A stretch of 64,000 nt of DNA from Pseudomonas sp. G2-4. GTDB lineage: Bacteria > Pseudomonadota > Gammaproteobacteria > Pseudomonadales > Pseudomonadaceae. The DNA lies in the NCBI RefSeq assembly GCF_030064125.1, contig NZ_CP125957.1, positions 6,227,001 to 6,291,000 of the forward strand. The letters are read 5' to 3'. This document shows, one piece after another, positions 26,970-37,578 of the stretch. A program made the position numbers and the translations under genes. The notes beneath the pieces were generated by a model. It had not been told where the DNA came from. It made no database searches and saw only the letters and a program-made list of their open reading frames with translations. Numbering within the stretch: position 1 is the stretch's first letter; the number at the start of each line of letters is the position of its first letter.

Positions 26970-28472
26970 ATGCCGCCATCCCAAGCCAAGAATCTGTCCC
27001 TGATCGCCGCCATAGACCTGGGCTCCAACAGCTTCCACATGGTGGTCGCCAAGGCCCAGAACGGGGAAATCCGCATTCTTGAGCGGCTCGGGGAGAAGGT
27101 CCAACTGGCCGCCGGGATCGACGAAGAGCGCAAGCTCAGCGAAGAGTCCATCCAACGCGGGCTCGATTGCCTCAAGCGCTTTGCCCAACTGATCAACGGC
27201 ATGCCCCTGGGCGCGGTGCGGATCGTGGGCACCAACGCCCTGCGCGAGGCGCGTAACCGTGGTGAATTCATCCGCCGCGCCGAGGAGATCCTCGGCCATC
27301 CCGTGGAAGTCATCTCCGGCCGTGAAGAAGCCCGCCTGATCTACCTCGGCGTCTCCCACACCCTGGCCGACACGCCGGGCAAGCGCCTGGTGGCGGACAT
27401 CGGCGGCGGCAGTACCGAATTCATCATTGGCCAGCGTTTTGAGCCGCTGCTGCGCGAAAGCCTGCAGATGGGTTGCGTCAGCTACACCCAGCGCTATTTC
27501 CGCGACGGCAAGATTACCCCGGCCCGCTACGCCCAGGCCTATACGGCGGCGCGCCTGGAAATCATGAGCATCGAACACGCCTTGCATCGCCTGACCTGGG
27601 ATGAAGCCATCGGCTCCTCGGGCACCATTCGCGCCATTGGCCTGGCACTCAAGGCTGGCGGGCATGGCACCGGCGAAGTCAACGCCGAGGGCCTGGCCTG
27701 GCTCAAGCGCCGGGTGTTCAAGCTCGGCGACGCCGACAAACTCGATTTCGAAGGCATCAAGCCCGACCGCCGGGCGATTTTCCCGGCGGGCCTGGCGATT
27801 CTGGAAGCCATTTTCGACGCCCTTGAATTGCAGCGCATGGACCACTGTGAGGGCGCCCTGCGCGAAGGCGTGCTGTATGACCTACTGGGGCGTCATCACC
27901 ACGAAGACGTCCGTGAACGCACCCTGGGCTCGCTCATGGAGCGTTACCACGTCGATCAGGAACAGGCCGCACGGGTCGAGCGCAAGGCGCTGCACGCCTT
28001 CGACCAGGTAGCCGATGACTGGGACCTGAACGACGGCGTCTGGCGTGAACTGCTGGGTTGGGCGGCCAAGGTGCATGAGGTGGGCTTGGACATCGCCCAC
28101 TATCATTACCACAAGCACGGCGCCTACCTGATCGAGCACTCGGACCTGGCGGGTTTCTCCCGGGAGGACCAGCAGATGCTCGCACTGCTGGTGCGCGGCC
28201 ACCGCCGCAACATTCCCAAGGATAAATTTGCCGAGTTCGGCGATGACGGCATCAAGCTGATTCGCCTGTGCGTGCTGCTGCGCTTTGCGATTCTGTTCCA
28301 CCACATCCGCGGTACCCAGGAAATGCCCCAGGTAGTCCTACGCGCCGATGGCGATCATCTGGATGTGCTGTTTCCTGAAAATTGGCTGGACGAGAACCAA
28401 TTGACCCAGGCCGACTTCGCCCAGGAAGCCGACTGGCTGACCCGGGTCGGGATTGTGCTGAACATTCACTGA
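26970..28472 (+). CDS. ppx: Exopolyphosphatase
   Basis: 500-residue enzyme of the ASKHA (acetate and sugar kinase/Hsc70/actin) fold that releases phosphate from the ends of polyphosphate. The phosphate-1 motif is [15 protein letters not shown] near the N-terminus. The phosphate-2 motif [10 protein letters not shown] is near residue 145, and the C-terminal half is an HD-like helical domain ([20 protein letters not shown]). I chose ATG 26970; a TTG two codons earlier is also open. It is convergent with ppk, the arrangement known from P. aeruginosa. REPINs bracket the gene on both sides. Confidence 0.95.
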   Translation: MPPSQAKNLSLIAAIDLGSNSFHMVVAKAQNGEIRILERLGEKVQLAAGIDEERKLSEESIQRGLDCLKRFAQLINGMPLGAVRIVGTNALREARNRGEFIRRAEEILGHPVEVISGREEARLIYLGVSHTLADTPGKRLVADIGGGSTEFIIGQRFEPLLRESLQMGCVSYTQRYFRDGKITPARYAQAYTAARLEIMSIEHALHRLTWDEAIGSSGTIRAIGLALKAGGHGTGEVNAEGLAWLKRRVFKLGDADKLDFEGIKPDRRAIFPAGLAILEAIFDALELQRMDHCEGALREGVLYDLLGRHHHEDVRERTLGSLMERYHVDQEQAARVERKALHAFDQVADDWDLNDGVWRELLGWAAKVHEVGLDIAHYHYHKHGAYLIEHSDLAGFSREDQQMLALLVRGHRRNIPKDKFAEFGDDGIKLIRLCVLLRFAILFHHIRGTQEMPQVVLRADGDHLDVLFPENWLDENQLTQADFAQEADWLTRVGIVLNIH

Positions 28473-28493
28473 GCCCTCCCACAACACAATCTC

Positions 28494-28626
28494 TGTGGCG
28501 AGGGAGCTTGCTCCCGCTGGAGGGCGAAGCCCTCCCAAGAGTGGCTGCGATGATCTGACTGACAGATCACGACCTCAGATTTGGGGGCTGCTTCGCAGCC
28601 CAGCGGGAGCAAGCTCCCTCGCCACA
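28494..28626. repeat. REPIN, GTGGCGAGGGAGC type, between ppx and ppk
   Basis: Inverted REP arms with a longer spacer (GGAGGGCGAAGCCCTCC on one side, GGGGCTGCTTCGCAGCCC on the other). It fills the space between the convergent ppx and ppk stops and may act as a bidirectional mRNA end. Confidence 0.88.
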
Positions 28627-28656
28627 AAAGCTAAGCCTGCCTCCCCCACCGATTTT

Positions 28657-30873
28657 TTAACGAACCGCCAACACCGGACTGCTCAAGCGCTCCAGCAACG
28701 TCGCCTGGGCACTACGCGGGTTCTGGTTGCCGGTCGGCGTATTCCGGATGTAACGGCCATCCGGTTGCAGGCTCCAGCTGTGGGTGTTGTCGGTGAGGTA
28801 GCTTTCCAGCTCTTTCTTGACCCGCAGAATCAACTTCTTGCCTTCCACCGGGAAGCAAGTCTCGACCCGTTTGTCGAGGTTGCGCTCCATCCAGTCGGCA
28901 CTGGACAGGAACATCTGCTCCTCGCCGCCATTGAGGAAGTAGAACACCCGGGTATGTTCCAGGAAGCGTCCGATGATCGAGCGCACGTGGATGTTGTGGG
29001 AAACCCCCGGAATGCCCGGCCGCAGGCAGCACATGCCGCGTACCACCAGGTCGATGCGCACGCCCGACTGGCTGGCCTTGTACAACGCGCGGATGACTTT
29101 CGGATCGGTCAGCGAGTTGAATTTGGCGATGATGTGCGCCGGCTTGCCTTCCAGGGCGAACTGGGTTTCCCGGGCGATCATGTCGAGCATGCCCTTTTTC
29201 AGGGTGAAAGGCGCATGCAGCAGTTTTTTCATGCGCAGGGTCTTGCCCATGCCGATCAACTGGCTGAACAACTTGCCGACGTCCTCGCACAAGGCATCGT
29301 CAGAGGTCAGCAGGCTGTAGTCGGTGTAGAGACGGGCGTTCGCAGCGTGATAGTTGCCCGTGCCCAAGTGAGCGTAACGCACAATCTCACCGGCTTCGCG
29401 CCGCAGGATGAGCATCATCTTGGCGTGGGTCTTGAAGCCGACCACGCCGTAGATCACCACCGCACCGGCCGCTTGCAGACGGCTGGCCAGTTGCAGGTTG
29501 GACTCCTCATCGAAGCGCGCGCGCAATTCGATCACCACAGTGACTTCCTTGCCGTTTCGCGCCGCGTCCACCAGGGCGTCGACGATTTCCGAGTTGGCGC
29601 CGCTGCGATACAGGGTCTGGCGCACCGCCAATACGTGGGGATCCTTCGCCGCTTGGCGCAGCAGGTCGACCACGGGGGTGAACGACTCGAACGGGTGCAA
29701 CAGCAGGATGTCTTGCTTACTGACCACGCTGAAAATGTTCTCACTGTTCTGCAGCAGTTTCGGGATCTGCGGCGTGAACGGCAAATATTGCAGTTCCGGG
29801 TGACTGTCCAGGCCAGTGATGCTGAACAACCGGGTCAAGTTGACCGGTCCGTTGACCTGATACAGCTCGGTCTCATGCAGGTTGAACTGCTTGAGCAGGT
29901 AATCGGACAAGTGTTTCGGGCAGGTGTCGGCCACTTCCAGACGCACCGCATCGCCGTAACGACGGGAGAACAGCTCGCCGCGCAGGGCGCGGGCCAGGTC
30001 TTCGACATCTTCGGTGTCTACCGACAGGTCGGCGTTACGCGTCAGACGGAACTGGTAGCAGCCCTTGACCTTCATGCCCTGGAACAGGTCATCGGCGTGG
30101 GCGTGGATCATCGACGACAGGAACACATAGTTGTCGCCAGCGCCGCCGACATCTTCCGGCACGCGGATGATGCGCGGCAGCAGGCGCGGTGCGGGGATGA
30201 TCGCCAGGCCGGAATCGCGACCGAAGGCGTCGATGCCTTCCAGTTCGACGATGAAGTTCAAGCTTTTGTTGACCAGCAGTGGGAACGGGTGTGTCGGGTC
30301 GAGGCCGATCGGAGTAATGATCGGTGCGATCTCGTCGCGGAAATAGCGGCGCACCCAGGTCTTGATCTTGGTGTTCCAGTTGCGACGACGGATGAAGCGG
30401 ACCTGATGTTTTTCCAGTTCCGGCAGCAGGATGTCGTTGAGGATCGCGTACTGGCGGTCAACGTGACCGTGGACCAGCTCGCTGATGCGCGCCAGGGCCT
30501 GGTGCGGTTGCAGGCCGTCGGCACCGGCCTGTTCACGGGCGAAGGTGATCTGTTTCTTTAGCCCGGCGACGCGGATTTCGAAAAACTCATCCAGGTTGCT
30601 GGAAAAGATCAGCAGGAACTTCAAGCGCTCGAGCAACGGATAGGACTCGTCCAGCGCCTGCTCCAGCACGCGGATGTTGAACTGCAGTTGCGACAGCTCC
30701 CGATGGATGTACAGGCTGCTGTCATCCAGGTTGGGAACGGCAATCGCCGGGGCCGGGGCAGGCTCGATGACAGCCGGGGGAGCGGGCTCCACCTCCGGCG
30801 GCGTTTCGGCGACTTGCTCGACCACGGGTTGAGCATCTTTTACGGCAACTTCAGAGAGTCCTTCGGTATTCAT
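28657..30873 (-). CDS. ppk: Polyphosphate kinase 1
   Basis: 738-residue PPK1, which reversibly transfers the ATP gamma-phosphate to polyphosphate at the membrane. It has four domains: an N-terminal helical domain, a head domain and two phospholipase-D-like catalytic domains. The phosphorylated His lies in VVGFKTHAKMMLILRR and the second catalytic His in HLGTGNYHAANARLYTDYSL. The first 45 residues are a Pro/Glu/Ala-rich extension (VEQVAETPPEVEPAPPAVIE) before the conserved core at DSSLYIHRELSQLQFN. It lies 17 bp downstream of hemB and is probably co-transcribed with it. Confidence 0.96.
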   Translation of the reverse strand: MNTEGLSEVAVKDAQPVVEQVAETPPEVEPAPPAVIEPAPAPAIAVPNLDDSSLYIHRELSQLQFNIRVLEQALDESYPLLERLKFLLIFSSNLDEFFEIRVAGLKKQITFAREQAGADGLQPHQALARISELVHGHVDRQYAILNDILLPELEKHQVRFIRRRNWNTKIKTWVRRYFRDEIAPIITPIGLDPTHPFPLLVNKSLNFIVELEGIDAFGRDSGLAIIPAPRLLPRIIRVPEDVGGAGDNYVFLSSMIHAHADDLFQGMKVKGCYQFRLTRNADLSVDTEDVEDLARALRGELFSRRYGDAVRLEVADTCPKHLSDYLLKQFNLHETELYQVNGPVNLTRLFSITGLDSHPELQYLPFTPQIPKLLQNSENIFSVVSKQDILLLHPFESFTPVVDLLRQAAKDPHVLAVRQTLYRSGANSEIVDALVDAARNGKEVTVVIELRARFDEESNLQLASRLQAAGAVVIYGVVGFKTHAKMMLILRREAGEIVRYAHLGTGNYHAANARLYTDYSLLTSDDALCEDVGKLFSQLIGMGKTLRMKKLLHAPFTLKKGMLDMIARETQFALEGKPAHIIAKFNSLTDPKVIRALYKASQSGVRIDLVVRGMCCLRPGIPGVSHNIHVRSIIGRFLEHTRVFYFLNGGEEQMFLSSADWMERNLDKRVETCFPVEGKKLILRVKKELESYLTDNTHSWSLQPDGRYIRNTPTGNQNPRSAQATLLERLSSPVLAVR

Positions 30874-30890
30874 CGCAAGTTCCTGGGAGG

Positions 30891-32075
<1,185 letters not shown>

Positions 32076-32110
32076 TTAGGCTGCGCGTTCATTTCGCCAG
32101 CACCCAGACA

Positions 32111-32734
32111 ATGCTCCAACAATTTCTGCATGACTTCGGCTACTTGGCCCTGTTTATCGGCACGTTCTTCGAAGGCGAAACCATCCTCGTGCTCGCAGGC
32201 TTCCTGGCGTTCCGTGGCTATATGGATATCAATCTCGTAGTGGTCGTGGCCTTCTGCGGCAGCTATGCGGGCGATCAGCTGTGGTATTTCCTGGGACGCA
32301 AGCACGGACGCAAGCTGCTGGCGCGCAAGCCCCGCTGGCAATTGATGGGGGATCGCGCGCTGGAGCATATCCGCAGGCATCCGGACATCTGGGTCCTGAG
32401 CTTTCGCTTCGTCTATGGCCTGCGTACCGTGATGCCGGTGGCTATCGGCCTGTCAGGCTACCCGCCGGGCCGCTACCTGTTGCTCAACGGCATCGGTGCA
32501 GCTATCTGGGCCACGGCACTGGCCGCCGCCGCCTACCACTTCGGCGCGGTGCTCGAAGGCATGTTGGGCAGCATCAAGAAATACGAGTTGTGGGTACTCG
32601 GCGCCCTGTTGGTGCTGGGCCTGTGCCTATGGCTGCGTCGGCGTCTCAAGAACGCGCGGCTGGCCAGGAAAATCCTCGAAACCGAGCGCCTGGAACAAGC
32701 CAAGGCCGGCGAACCTACGACGCCAACCGAGTAA
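32111..32734 (+). CDS. DedA family membrane protein
   Basis: 207 residues from ATG 32111. DedA proteins are inner-membrane lipid-flippase-like proteins, and some recycle undecaprenyl phosphate. The motifs DFGYLALFIGTFFEGETILV and RFVYGLRTVMPVAIGLSGYP are complete, with the essential acidic residue and Arg present. About five membrane helices are predicted, then a basic C-terminal tail (LWLRRRLKNARLARK). It is divergent from hemB, and its last 20 bp overlap the convergent desaturase-like gene. Confidence 0.9.
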   Translation: MLQQFLHDFGYLALFIGTFFEGETILVLAGFLAFRGYMDINLVVVVAFCGSYAGDQLWYFLGRKHGRKLLARKPRWQLMGDRALEHIRRHPDIWVLSFRFVYGLRTVMPVAIGLSGYPPGRYLLLNGIGAAIWATALAAAAYHFGAVLEGMLGSIKKYELWVLGALLVLGLCLWLRRRLKNARLARKILETERLEQAKAGEPTTPTE

Positions 32735-33950
32735 ACCGGTTACGGCAGCAATACAGACCGATTCCACTGAGCAAGCTGTAGCTGAGCAACCCGGCCCAAG
32801 CCACTGGGCTGGCCGGCCACAGGCCGACCAGCGGCGCCAGCCACACCAGCGGCAGGTTGGTGGCCAGCCGCAACAATTCCAGCCTCAGCGCCCACGGGCG
32901 ATTCTCCAGGGCCACGCCCAGCACGAACAAACCCAATGCCACCGCCCCCCACCCGAGTACCAGGGCGGCGACCGGCAGGCTGTTCTCCAGGTTCATCAAG
33001 TAGCTGCCCAGCGCAATGTAGGCGCAGAACTGCAGCGCCACATACCCCTGCTGGCGCCCCTCCAACGGCACCTCGAACTTGCGGAACTGACTCAACTGCG
33101 GCTTGTTCAGCGGATACCTGGCAGCAACGTCCGCCGGCCGCCAACCGGTGGGCATGAACCAGATCCGCAGCTTGTCCCGCCAGCGCTCGGCCCGACGGGC
33201 ATCCCCCCACAGTTGTGCATAGAACTGCAGATTGGCCCACAACGGATTCCAGCTGGCCAGTGGCGTGGTCACACCAAAAATCACCGGTTCGTTGTCGTCT
33301 TCTTCCTGGAAGGTGCCAAACAGACGGTCCCAAATAATGAACACTCCGCCGTAGTTGCGATCCATGTAGAGAGGGTTCTGTGCATGGTGGGCACGATGAT
33401 TGGACGGCGTAACGAAGCACCACTCCAGCCAGCCAAGCTTGGGAATGTGCTGGGTGTGGACCCAGAACTGGTACAGCAGATTCAACGCCGCAACGCTGAC
33501 GAACACCACCAGCGGCACGCCCAGCACCGCCAGCGGCAGGTAGAAGATCCAGCTCAGCAGAAACCCGGTGCTGGTCTGGCGCAACGCCGTGGAAAGGTTG
33601 TAGTCCTCGCTCTGGTGATGCACCGAATGGGCCGCCCAGAGGATATTGCGTTCATGGCCCATGCGGTGCAGCCAGTAATAGCAGAAGTCGTAGAACACAA
33701 AGGCAAACACCCAGACCCAGGCCCGGTCAACGGGCAATTCAATCACGGCCAAGTGTTCGAGTGCGAAGGCGTAGGTCACCAGCCCCACGCCCTTGGTCAA
33801 CAAACCGGTGGTGGTCGACAGCACACCAGTGCTCAAGCTGTTGATCGCGTCCGCCACACGGTAGTGACTCACACCACGCCAGCGATCAGCCAGCAACTCG
33901 ACGGCGATCAACACGAAGAAGAACGGTACGGCATACAGAATGAAATTCAT
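32715..33950 (-). CDS. Sterol desaturase/fatty acid hydroxylase superfamily membrane protein
   Basis: 411-residue integral membrane di-iron protein. The three histidine boxes are HRMGH (in DFCYYWLHRMGHERNILWAA), HSVHH and HRAHH (in VTPSNHRAHHAQNPLYMDRN). Two to four helices precede the boxes, and a large C-terminal membrane region of about 150 residues follows that is unusual for the minimal family. Substrates in this superfamily include sterols, carotenoids, lipid A and fatty acids; none can be assigned here. It overlaps dedA by 20 bp in antisense orientation. Confidence 0.88.
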   Translation of the reverse strand: MNFILYAVPFFFVLIAVELLADRWRGVSHYRVADAINSLSTGVLSTTTGLLTKGVGLVTYAFALEHLAVIELPVDRAWVWVFAFVFYDFCYYWLHRMGHERNILWAAHSVHHQSEDYNLSTALRQTSTGFLLSWIFYLPLAVLGVPLVVFVSVAALNLLYQFWVHTQHIPKLGWLEWCFVTPSNHRAHHAQNPLYMDRNYGGVFIIWDRLFGTFQEEDDNEPVIFGVTTPLASWNPLWANLQFYAQLWGDARRAERWRDKLRIWFMPTGWRPADVAARYPLNKPQLSQFRKFEVPLEGRQQGYVALQFCAYIALGSYLMNLENSLPVAALVLGWGAVALGLFVLGVALENRPWALRLELLRLATNLPLVWLAPLVGLWPASPVAWAGLLSYSLLSGIGLYCCRNRFTRLAS

Positions 33951-34064
33951 GACGCGACCCGAGCTTGTAGGTAACCGGCAGATTAGGTGTAGCCGCTGGA
34001 GAACCCTATGGCAACGAGTGACAAATTAGTGGACATTTAACGCCATGAATCTGGAGAAAAAACC

Positions 34065-34733
34065 ATGAGCAAAAAAATTGCAGTGATCCTTTCCGGCTGT
34101 GGCGTGTATGACGGCGCCGAGATCCACGAAAGCGTGATCACCTTGCTGCGTCTCGACCAGCGTGGAGCACAGGTGCAATGTTTCGCCCCCAACATTGCCC
34201 AGCTGCATGTGATCAATCACCTGACCGGTGAAGAAATGTCCGAGAGCCGCAACGTGCTGGTGGAGTCAGCGCGGATCGCCCGGGGCAACGTGAAGGACTT
34301 GCGCGAAGCCAAGGCCGAGGACTTCGATGCCTTGATCGTGCCGGGCGGTTTCGGCTCGGCGAAAAATCTCTCCAACTTTGCTGTCGAAGGCGCAGGTTGC
34401 AGCATCCAGCCGGAAGTCCTGGCACTGGCCGAAGCCTTTGCCGAGGCTGGAAAACCAGTGGGGCTGATCTGCATTTCCCCGGCCCTGGCCGCCAAGATCT
34501 ACGGGCCTGGGGTGGTCTGCACCATCGGCAACGACGTCGACACCGCCGCCGCCGTGGTCAAGATGGGCGGTACTCACGAGGAATGTGCCGTCACCGACAT
34601 TGTCGAAGACACTGCACGCAAACTGGTCAGTACCCCGGCCTACATGCTGGCGCAGAACATCAGCGAAGCAGCCTCGGGCATCAACAAGCTGGTGGACCGG
34701 GTGTTGGAATTGACGCACGAGAACGACGTCTAG
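34065..34733 (+). CDS. elbB: ElbB-type glyoxalase III-like protein
   Basis: 222-residue member of the DJ-1/PfpI superfamily (ElbB, isoprenoid biosynthesis protein with amidotransferase-like domain). The N-terminus MSKKIAVILSGCGVYDGAEI and the stretch DALIVPGGFGSAKNLSNFAV match ElbB. The nucleophile elbow is GLICISPALAAKI with Cys in place. ElbB of E. coli has low glyoxalase activity and was linked to isoprenoid output. SD is GGAG, 9 bp upstream. It is a single gene followed by a REPIN of the second family. Confidence 0.92.
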   Translation: MSKKIAVILSGCGVYDGAEIHESVITLLRLDQRGAQVQCFAPNIAQLHVINHLTGEEMSESRNVLVESARIARGNVKDLREAKAEDFDALIVPGGFGSAKNLSNFAVEGAGCSIQPEVLALAEAFAEAGKPVGLICISPALAAKIYGPGVVCTIGNDVDTAAAVVKMGGTHEECAVTDIVEDTARKLVSTPAYMLAQNISEAASGINKLVDRVLELTHENDV

Positions 34734-34745
34734 CAACACGCCTAG

Positions 34746-34844
34746 CCCCTGTGGGAGCGAGCTTGCTCGCGAAGACGGGGTGTCAGCCGATAGAAATGCC
34801 AGCTGATCCGACGCTATCGCGAGCAAGCTCGCTCCCACAGGGGG
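34746..34844. repeat. REPIN, GTGGGAGCGAGC type
   Basis: CCCCTGTGGGAGCGAGCTTG and its inverted copy ending CTCGCTCCCACAGGGG flank a 45-50 bp spacer. This is a different core from the GTGGCGAGGGAGC elements. It is located after elbB and before the convergent yaiI-like gene, where it could serve as a 3' end. Confidence 0.9.
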
Positions 34845-34856
34845 GTTACACAGAAC

Positions 34857-35312
34857 TCAAGCCATTCGGGCCAAGCGCGTCAGTATCCGGTCCAGAGCAT
34901 TGGCAAACCCCTGCTTGTCCCGCTCGCTGTACGCTGCCGGGCCACCGCCCATGTGGCCCTGTTCACGCAAATCGGTGAACAGGTTGCGCACCGCCAGCCG
35001 ATCCCCCATGTTTTGGGCATCGAACTCCTTGCCCCGGGGGTCCAGGGCGGCGACACCCTTCTTCACCAACCGGTCGGCCAAGGGCACATCGCTGCAGATC
35101 ACCAGCTCACCCGGCACGGCGTGCTCCACCAGGTAATCGTCCGCCGCGTCGGGACCGCTGGGCACCACGATCAGCTTCACACAGGTCAGGCCAGGCTTGA
35201 TCTGCGGTTGGCCGGCCACCAGCACCACTTCGAACTGGCGCTTCAAGGCGAACTTGACCACCAGTTCCTTCGCGGCCTTGGGACAGGCATCGGCGTCGAT
35301 CCATACGCGCAT
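34857..35312 (-). CDS. YaiI/YqxD (UPF0178) family protein
   Basis: 151-residue protein of the PIN-like UPF0178 family. It has MRVWIDADACPKAAKELVVK, then VICSDVPLADRLVKKGVAAL and a C-terminal GPAAYSERDKQGFANALDR block. The acidic residues of the PIN-like site (DADACP, DAADD, SDVPLAD) are present. A nuclease fold is likely, but no function has been shown for the family. A single gene with AGGAA upstream of the ATG. Confidence 0.92.
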   Translation of the reverse strand: MRVWIDADACPKAAKELVVKFALKRQFEVVLVAGQPQIKPGLTCVKLIVVPSGPDAADDYLVEHAVPGELVICSDVPLADRLVKKGVAALDPRGKEFDAQNMGDRLAVRNLFTDLREQGHMGGGPAAYSERDKQGFANALDRILTRLARMA

Positions 35313-35363
35313 GGGTTGTTCCTCGTTAAAAGCACTGCGCGATTGTGAGCACAGCGAATGCTT

Positions 35364-37262
35364 TTAGGAAACCTGAACCTTGCGCTTCTCCGCCACCCAA
35401 CTACGTCCATACAGCACCACGATCGCCAGGATCGCCACCACTTGAGCGCTCAGCGAATAAGCATCGGCATGAATGCCCAACCAATCGAAGTCGAAGAACG
35501 CCACCGGATGAGTGCCGAAGATCCCGGCTTCCTGCAACGCCTTCACGCCATGACCGGCGAACACCACCGACAGCGCGCACAGCAACGCGGCGTTGATGCT
35601 GAAGAACAGTGTCAGCGGCAGTTTCGCCGAACCACGCAGAATCACCCAGGCCAGGCCCACCAGCAGCACCAGCGCCGTCGCGCCGCCTGCCAGCACCGCG
35701 TTGTGTCCAGCGGGGCCGGCTTGCAACCACAAGGTTTCGTAGAACAGGATCACTTCGAACAGCTCGCGATACACCGAGAAGAACGCCAGGATCGCGAAAC
35801 CGAAACGGCCACCGCCGCCCACCAGACTGCTCTTGATGTAATCCTGCCAGGCCGCTGCGTGGCGGCGGTCGTGCATCCACACACCCAGCCACAACACCAT
35901 CACACTGGCAAACAACGCCGTCGCACCTTCGAGCAATTCGCGCTGGGCACCGCTGACGTCAATCACATACGCGGCCAGCCCCCAGGTCGCCAGGCCAGCC
36001 AACAGCGCCAGGCCCCAACCAACGTTGACGCTGCGCACCGCTGACTGCTGGCCAGTGTTGCGCAGGAACGCCAGGATCGCCGCGAGCACCAGGATCGCCT
36101 CCAGCCCTTCACGCAGCAGAATCAGCAACCCAGAGATATAGCTCAGCGACCAGCTCAAGCCGTCGCCGCCCAGCAGGCCGGCGGACTCCTTCAATTTAGC
36201 CTTGGCCGCGTCCAGACGCTGCGCGGCCTGCTCGACCGGTAAACCGTCCTGCAGCGATTGACGGTAGGCCATCAAGGTCTTTTCCGTGTCTTTGCGCACG
36301 TTGGCATCGACGTTATCCAGCGAGCTTTCCACCAGCTCGAAGCCTTCCAGATAAGCCGCTACCGACAAATCATAGGCCTGGTCGTGATCACCGGAGCGGT
36401 ACGCCGCGATGCTTTTATCCAGGGTAGCGGCGGTGTAGTCGAGCAACTGCGCCGGGCCGCGTTGCACTTGCGGCGGTTGGGCACGCTGGGCGCGGAAGGT
36501 GGCGGCCGCCTCTGGGCCTTGCGCAGCGAGGACTTCGGCCGGTGTCTGACGCGCGAGGTCCGCAAGGTTGTAGGTCTGCGCACTTTTGGCGGCCGCCGGG
36601 TCGGCGCTGAAGCTGGCGATGTAGGTCGCCAGGTCCCAGCGTTGACGATCATCGAGCTGGTCGGCGAAGGCCGGCATGTCGGTGCCTTCGACCCCCATGC
36701 CGAGGGTGTTGTAGATCGCGTAGAGGCTCAGGCGATCCAGCCGCTGACCGTCGCGCAGATTGGCAGGTGGTGGCTCCAGGCCTACGCCGGCGGGGCCGTC
36801 GCCGGCGCCGCTGTCGCCGTGACACACAGAACAGTTCTGGGCGTACAGCGGTGCACCGCGCGTGGGGTCCGGGGTGATGATGGGCGCTTGGCTGACTTCA
36901 TAAGCCACCGCCAGTCTGGCCCCCAGTTGTCGGGCCAGGCGGGCCACCTCGCCGCCGTCTTGATGCTGGCTGATCGCGCTGCGCAGGGCGCCGATACCTT
37001 GGGTCAGCTCAGCCTTTTCCGGCTTGGCTGGCAGCCCAGCGATCAACCCTTCCAGCACCTGGGTGAATTCAAGTTGTTCGCGGTATTCGGCATCATCGAT
37101 GACGTTGCCCGCGTCGACCGTCTCCGGATAATCCGCCCCGATGTAATCCAGTAGATGCAGTGCCTGGGGGGCTCCCTCAACGGTATCGGCCAGCAAAGGG
37201 AGGCTGCACAGTGCAAGCAACGGCAGTGCAAGCCAGGCCAGAAAACGGAACGGCGCAGTCAT
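35364..37262 (-). CDS. FTR1-family iron permease with N-terminal cytochrome c domain
   Basis: 632 residues from the ATG at 37260-37262. A signal peptide (FLAWLALPLLALCSLPLLA) is followed by a helical periplasmic region and a cytochrome c domain with CSVCH at 144-148 and an axial Met candidate near 196 (GTDMPAF). A second periplasmic helical region follows, and then an FTR1/EfeU permease of seven or so helices from residue 370. The permease has REGLE at 384-388 and RELFE at 499-503, the ferric-iron motifs, plus RELLE at 441-445. Fusing haem c to FTR1 suggests that oxidation of ferrous iron is coupled to uptake; that coupling is inferred. Confidence 0.9.
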   Translation of the reverse strand: MTAPFRFLAWLALPLLALCSLPLLADTVEGAPQALHLLDYIGADYPETVDAGNVIDDAEYREQLEFTQVLEGLIAGLPAKPEKAELTQGIGALRSAISQHQDGGEVARLARQLGARLAVAYEVSQAPIITPDPTRGAPLYAQNCSVCHGDSGAGDGPAGVGLEPPPANLRDGQRLDRLSLYAIYNTLGMGVEGTDMPAFADQLDDRQRWDLATYIASFSADPAAAKSAQTYNLADLARQTPAEVLAAQGPEAAATFRAQRAQPPQVQRGPAQLLDYTAATLDKSIAAYRSGDHDQAYDLSVAAYLEGFELVESSLDNVDANVRKDTEKTLMAYRQSLQDGLPVEQAAQRLDAAKAKLKESAGLLGGDGLSWSLSYISGLLILLREGLEAILVLAAILAFLRNTGQQSAVRSVNVGWGLALLAGLATWGLAAYVIDVSGAQRELLEGATALFASVMVLWLGVWMHDRRHAAAWQDYIKSSLVGGGGRFGFAILAFFSVYRELFEVILFYETLWLQAGPAGHNAVLAGGATALVLLVGLAWVILRGSAKLPLTLFFSINAALLCALSVVFAGHGVKALQEAGIFGTHPVAFFDFDWLGIHADAYSLSAQVVAILAIVVLYGRSWVAEKRKVQVS

Positions 37263-37413
37263 GAATGACTCTCGGTTGGAAATAAGAAGTAACACATTGT
37301 TCACTTCCAATGACTTTGGCTCAAGGGCTGATGTGCATTGGCAGCCTATTTTCATCGGACTTTCATGCTTTGGAGGTGATGTCACAAAAACACCATTTAG
37401 ACATTGAAAAGCC

Positions 37414-37442
37414 ATTACATAACCGAAGGCCGCGTTTATAAT
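37414..37442 (+). promoter_or_regulatory. Sigma70-type promoter of the COG3014-ycfL operon
   Basis: ATTACA (37414-37419), a 17-bp spacer, then a perfect TATAAT (37437-37442). It leaves a 5' leader of about 130 bases before the ATG at 37579. The rest of the 316-bp divergent gap toward the FTR1 gene shows no gene, and I found no convincing Fur box. Confidence 0.6.
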
Positions 37443-37578
37443 CGCGCCGCCCTCTTATAGTCAGACGGCATAAAAGCTCCTCTACTTATGAGGAACTGAC
37501 GGCGTCGCGACGCTTGTCCGTGGGATCGCTCCAGCCCGACCCGCATACCCCGGCTGATACCTCAGGGAAGATGTAGCC

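Noticed and set aside
28495..30561. 688-codon open frame on the plus strand opposite ppk
   Set aside because: ppk on the other strand has full family motifs; the antisense frame is a by-product of GC-rich third positions and has no family resemblance or ribosome site.
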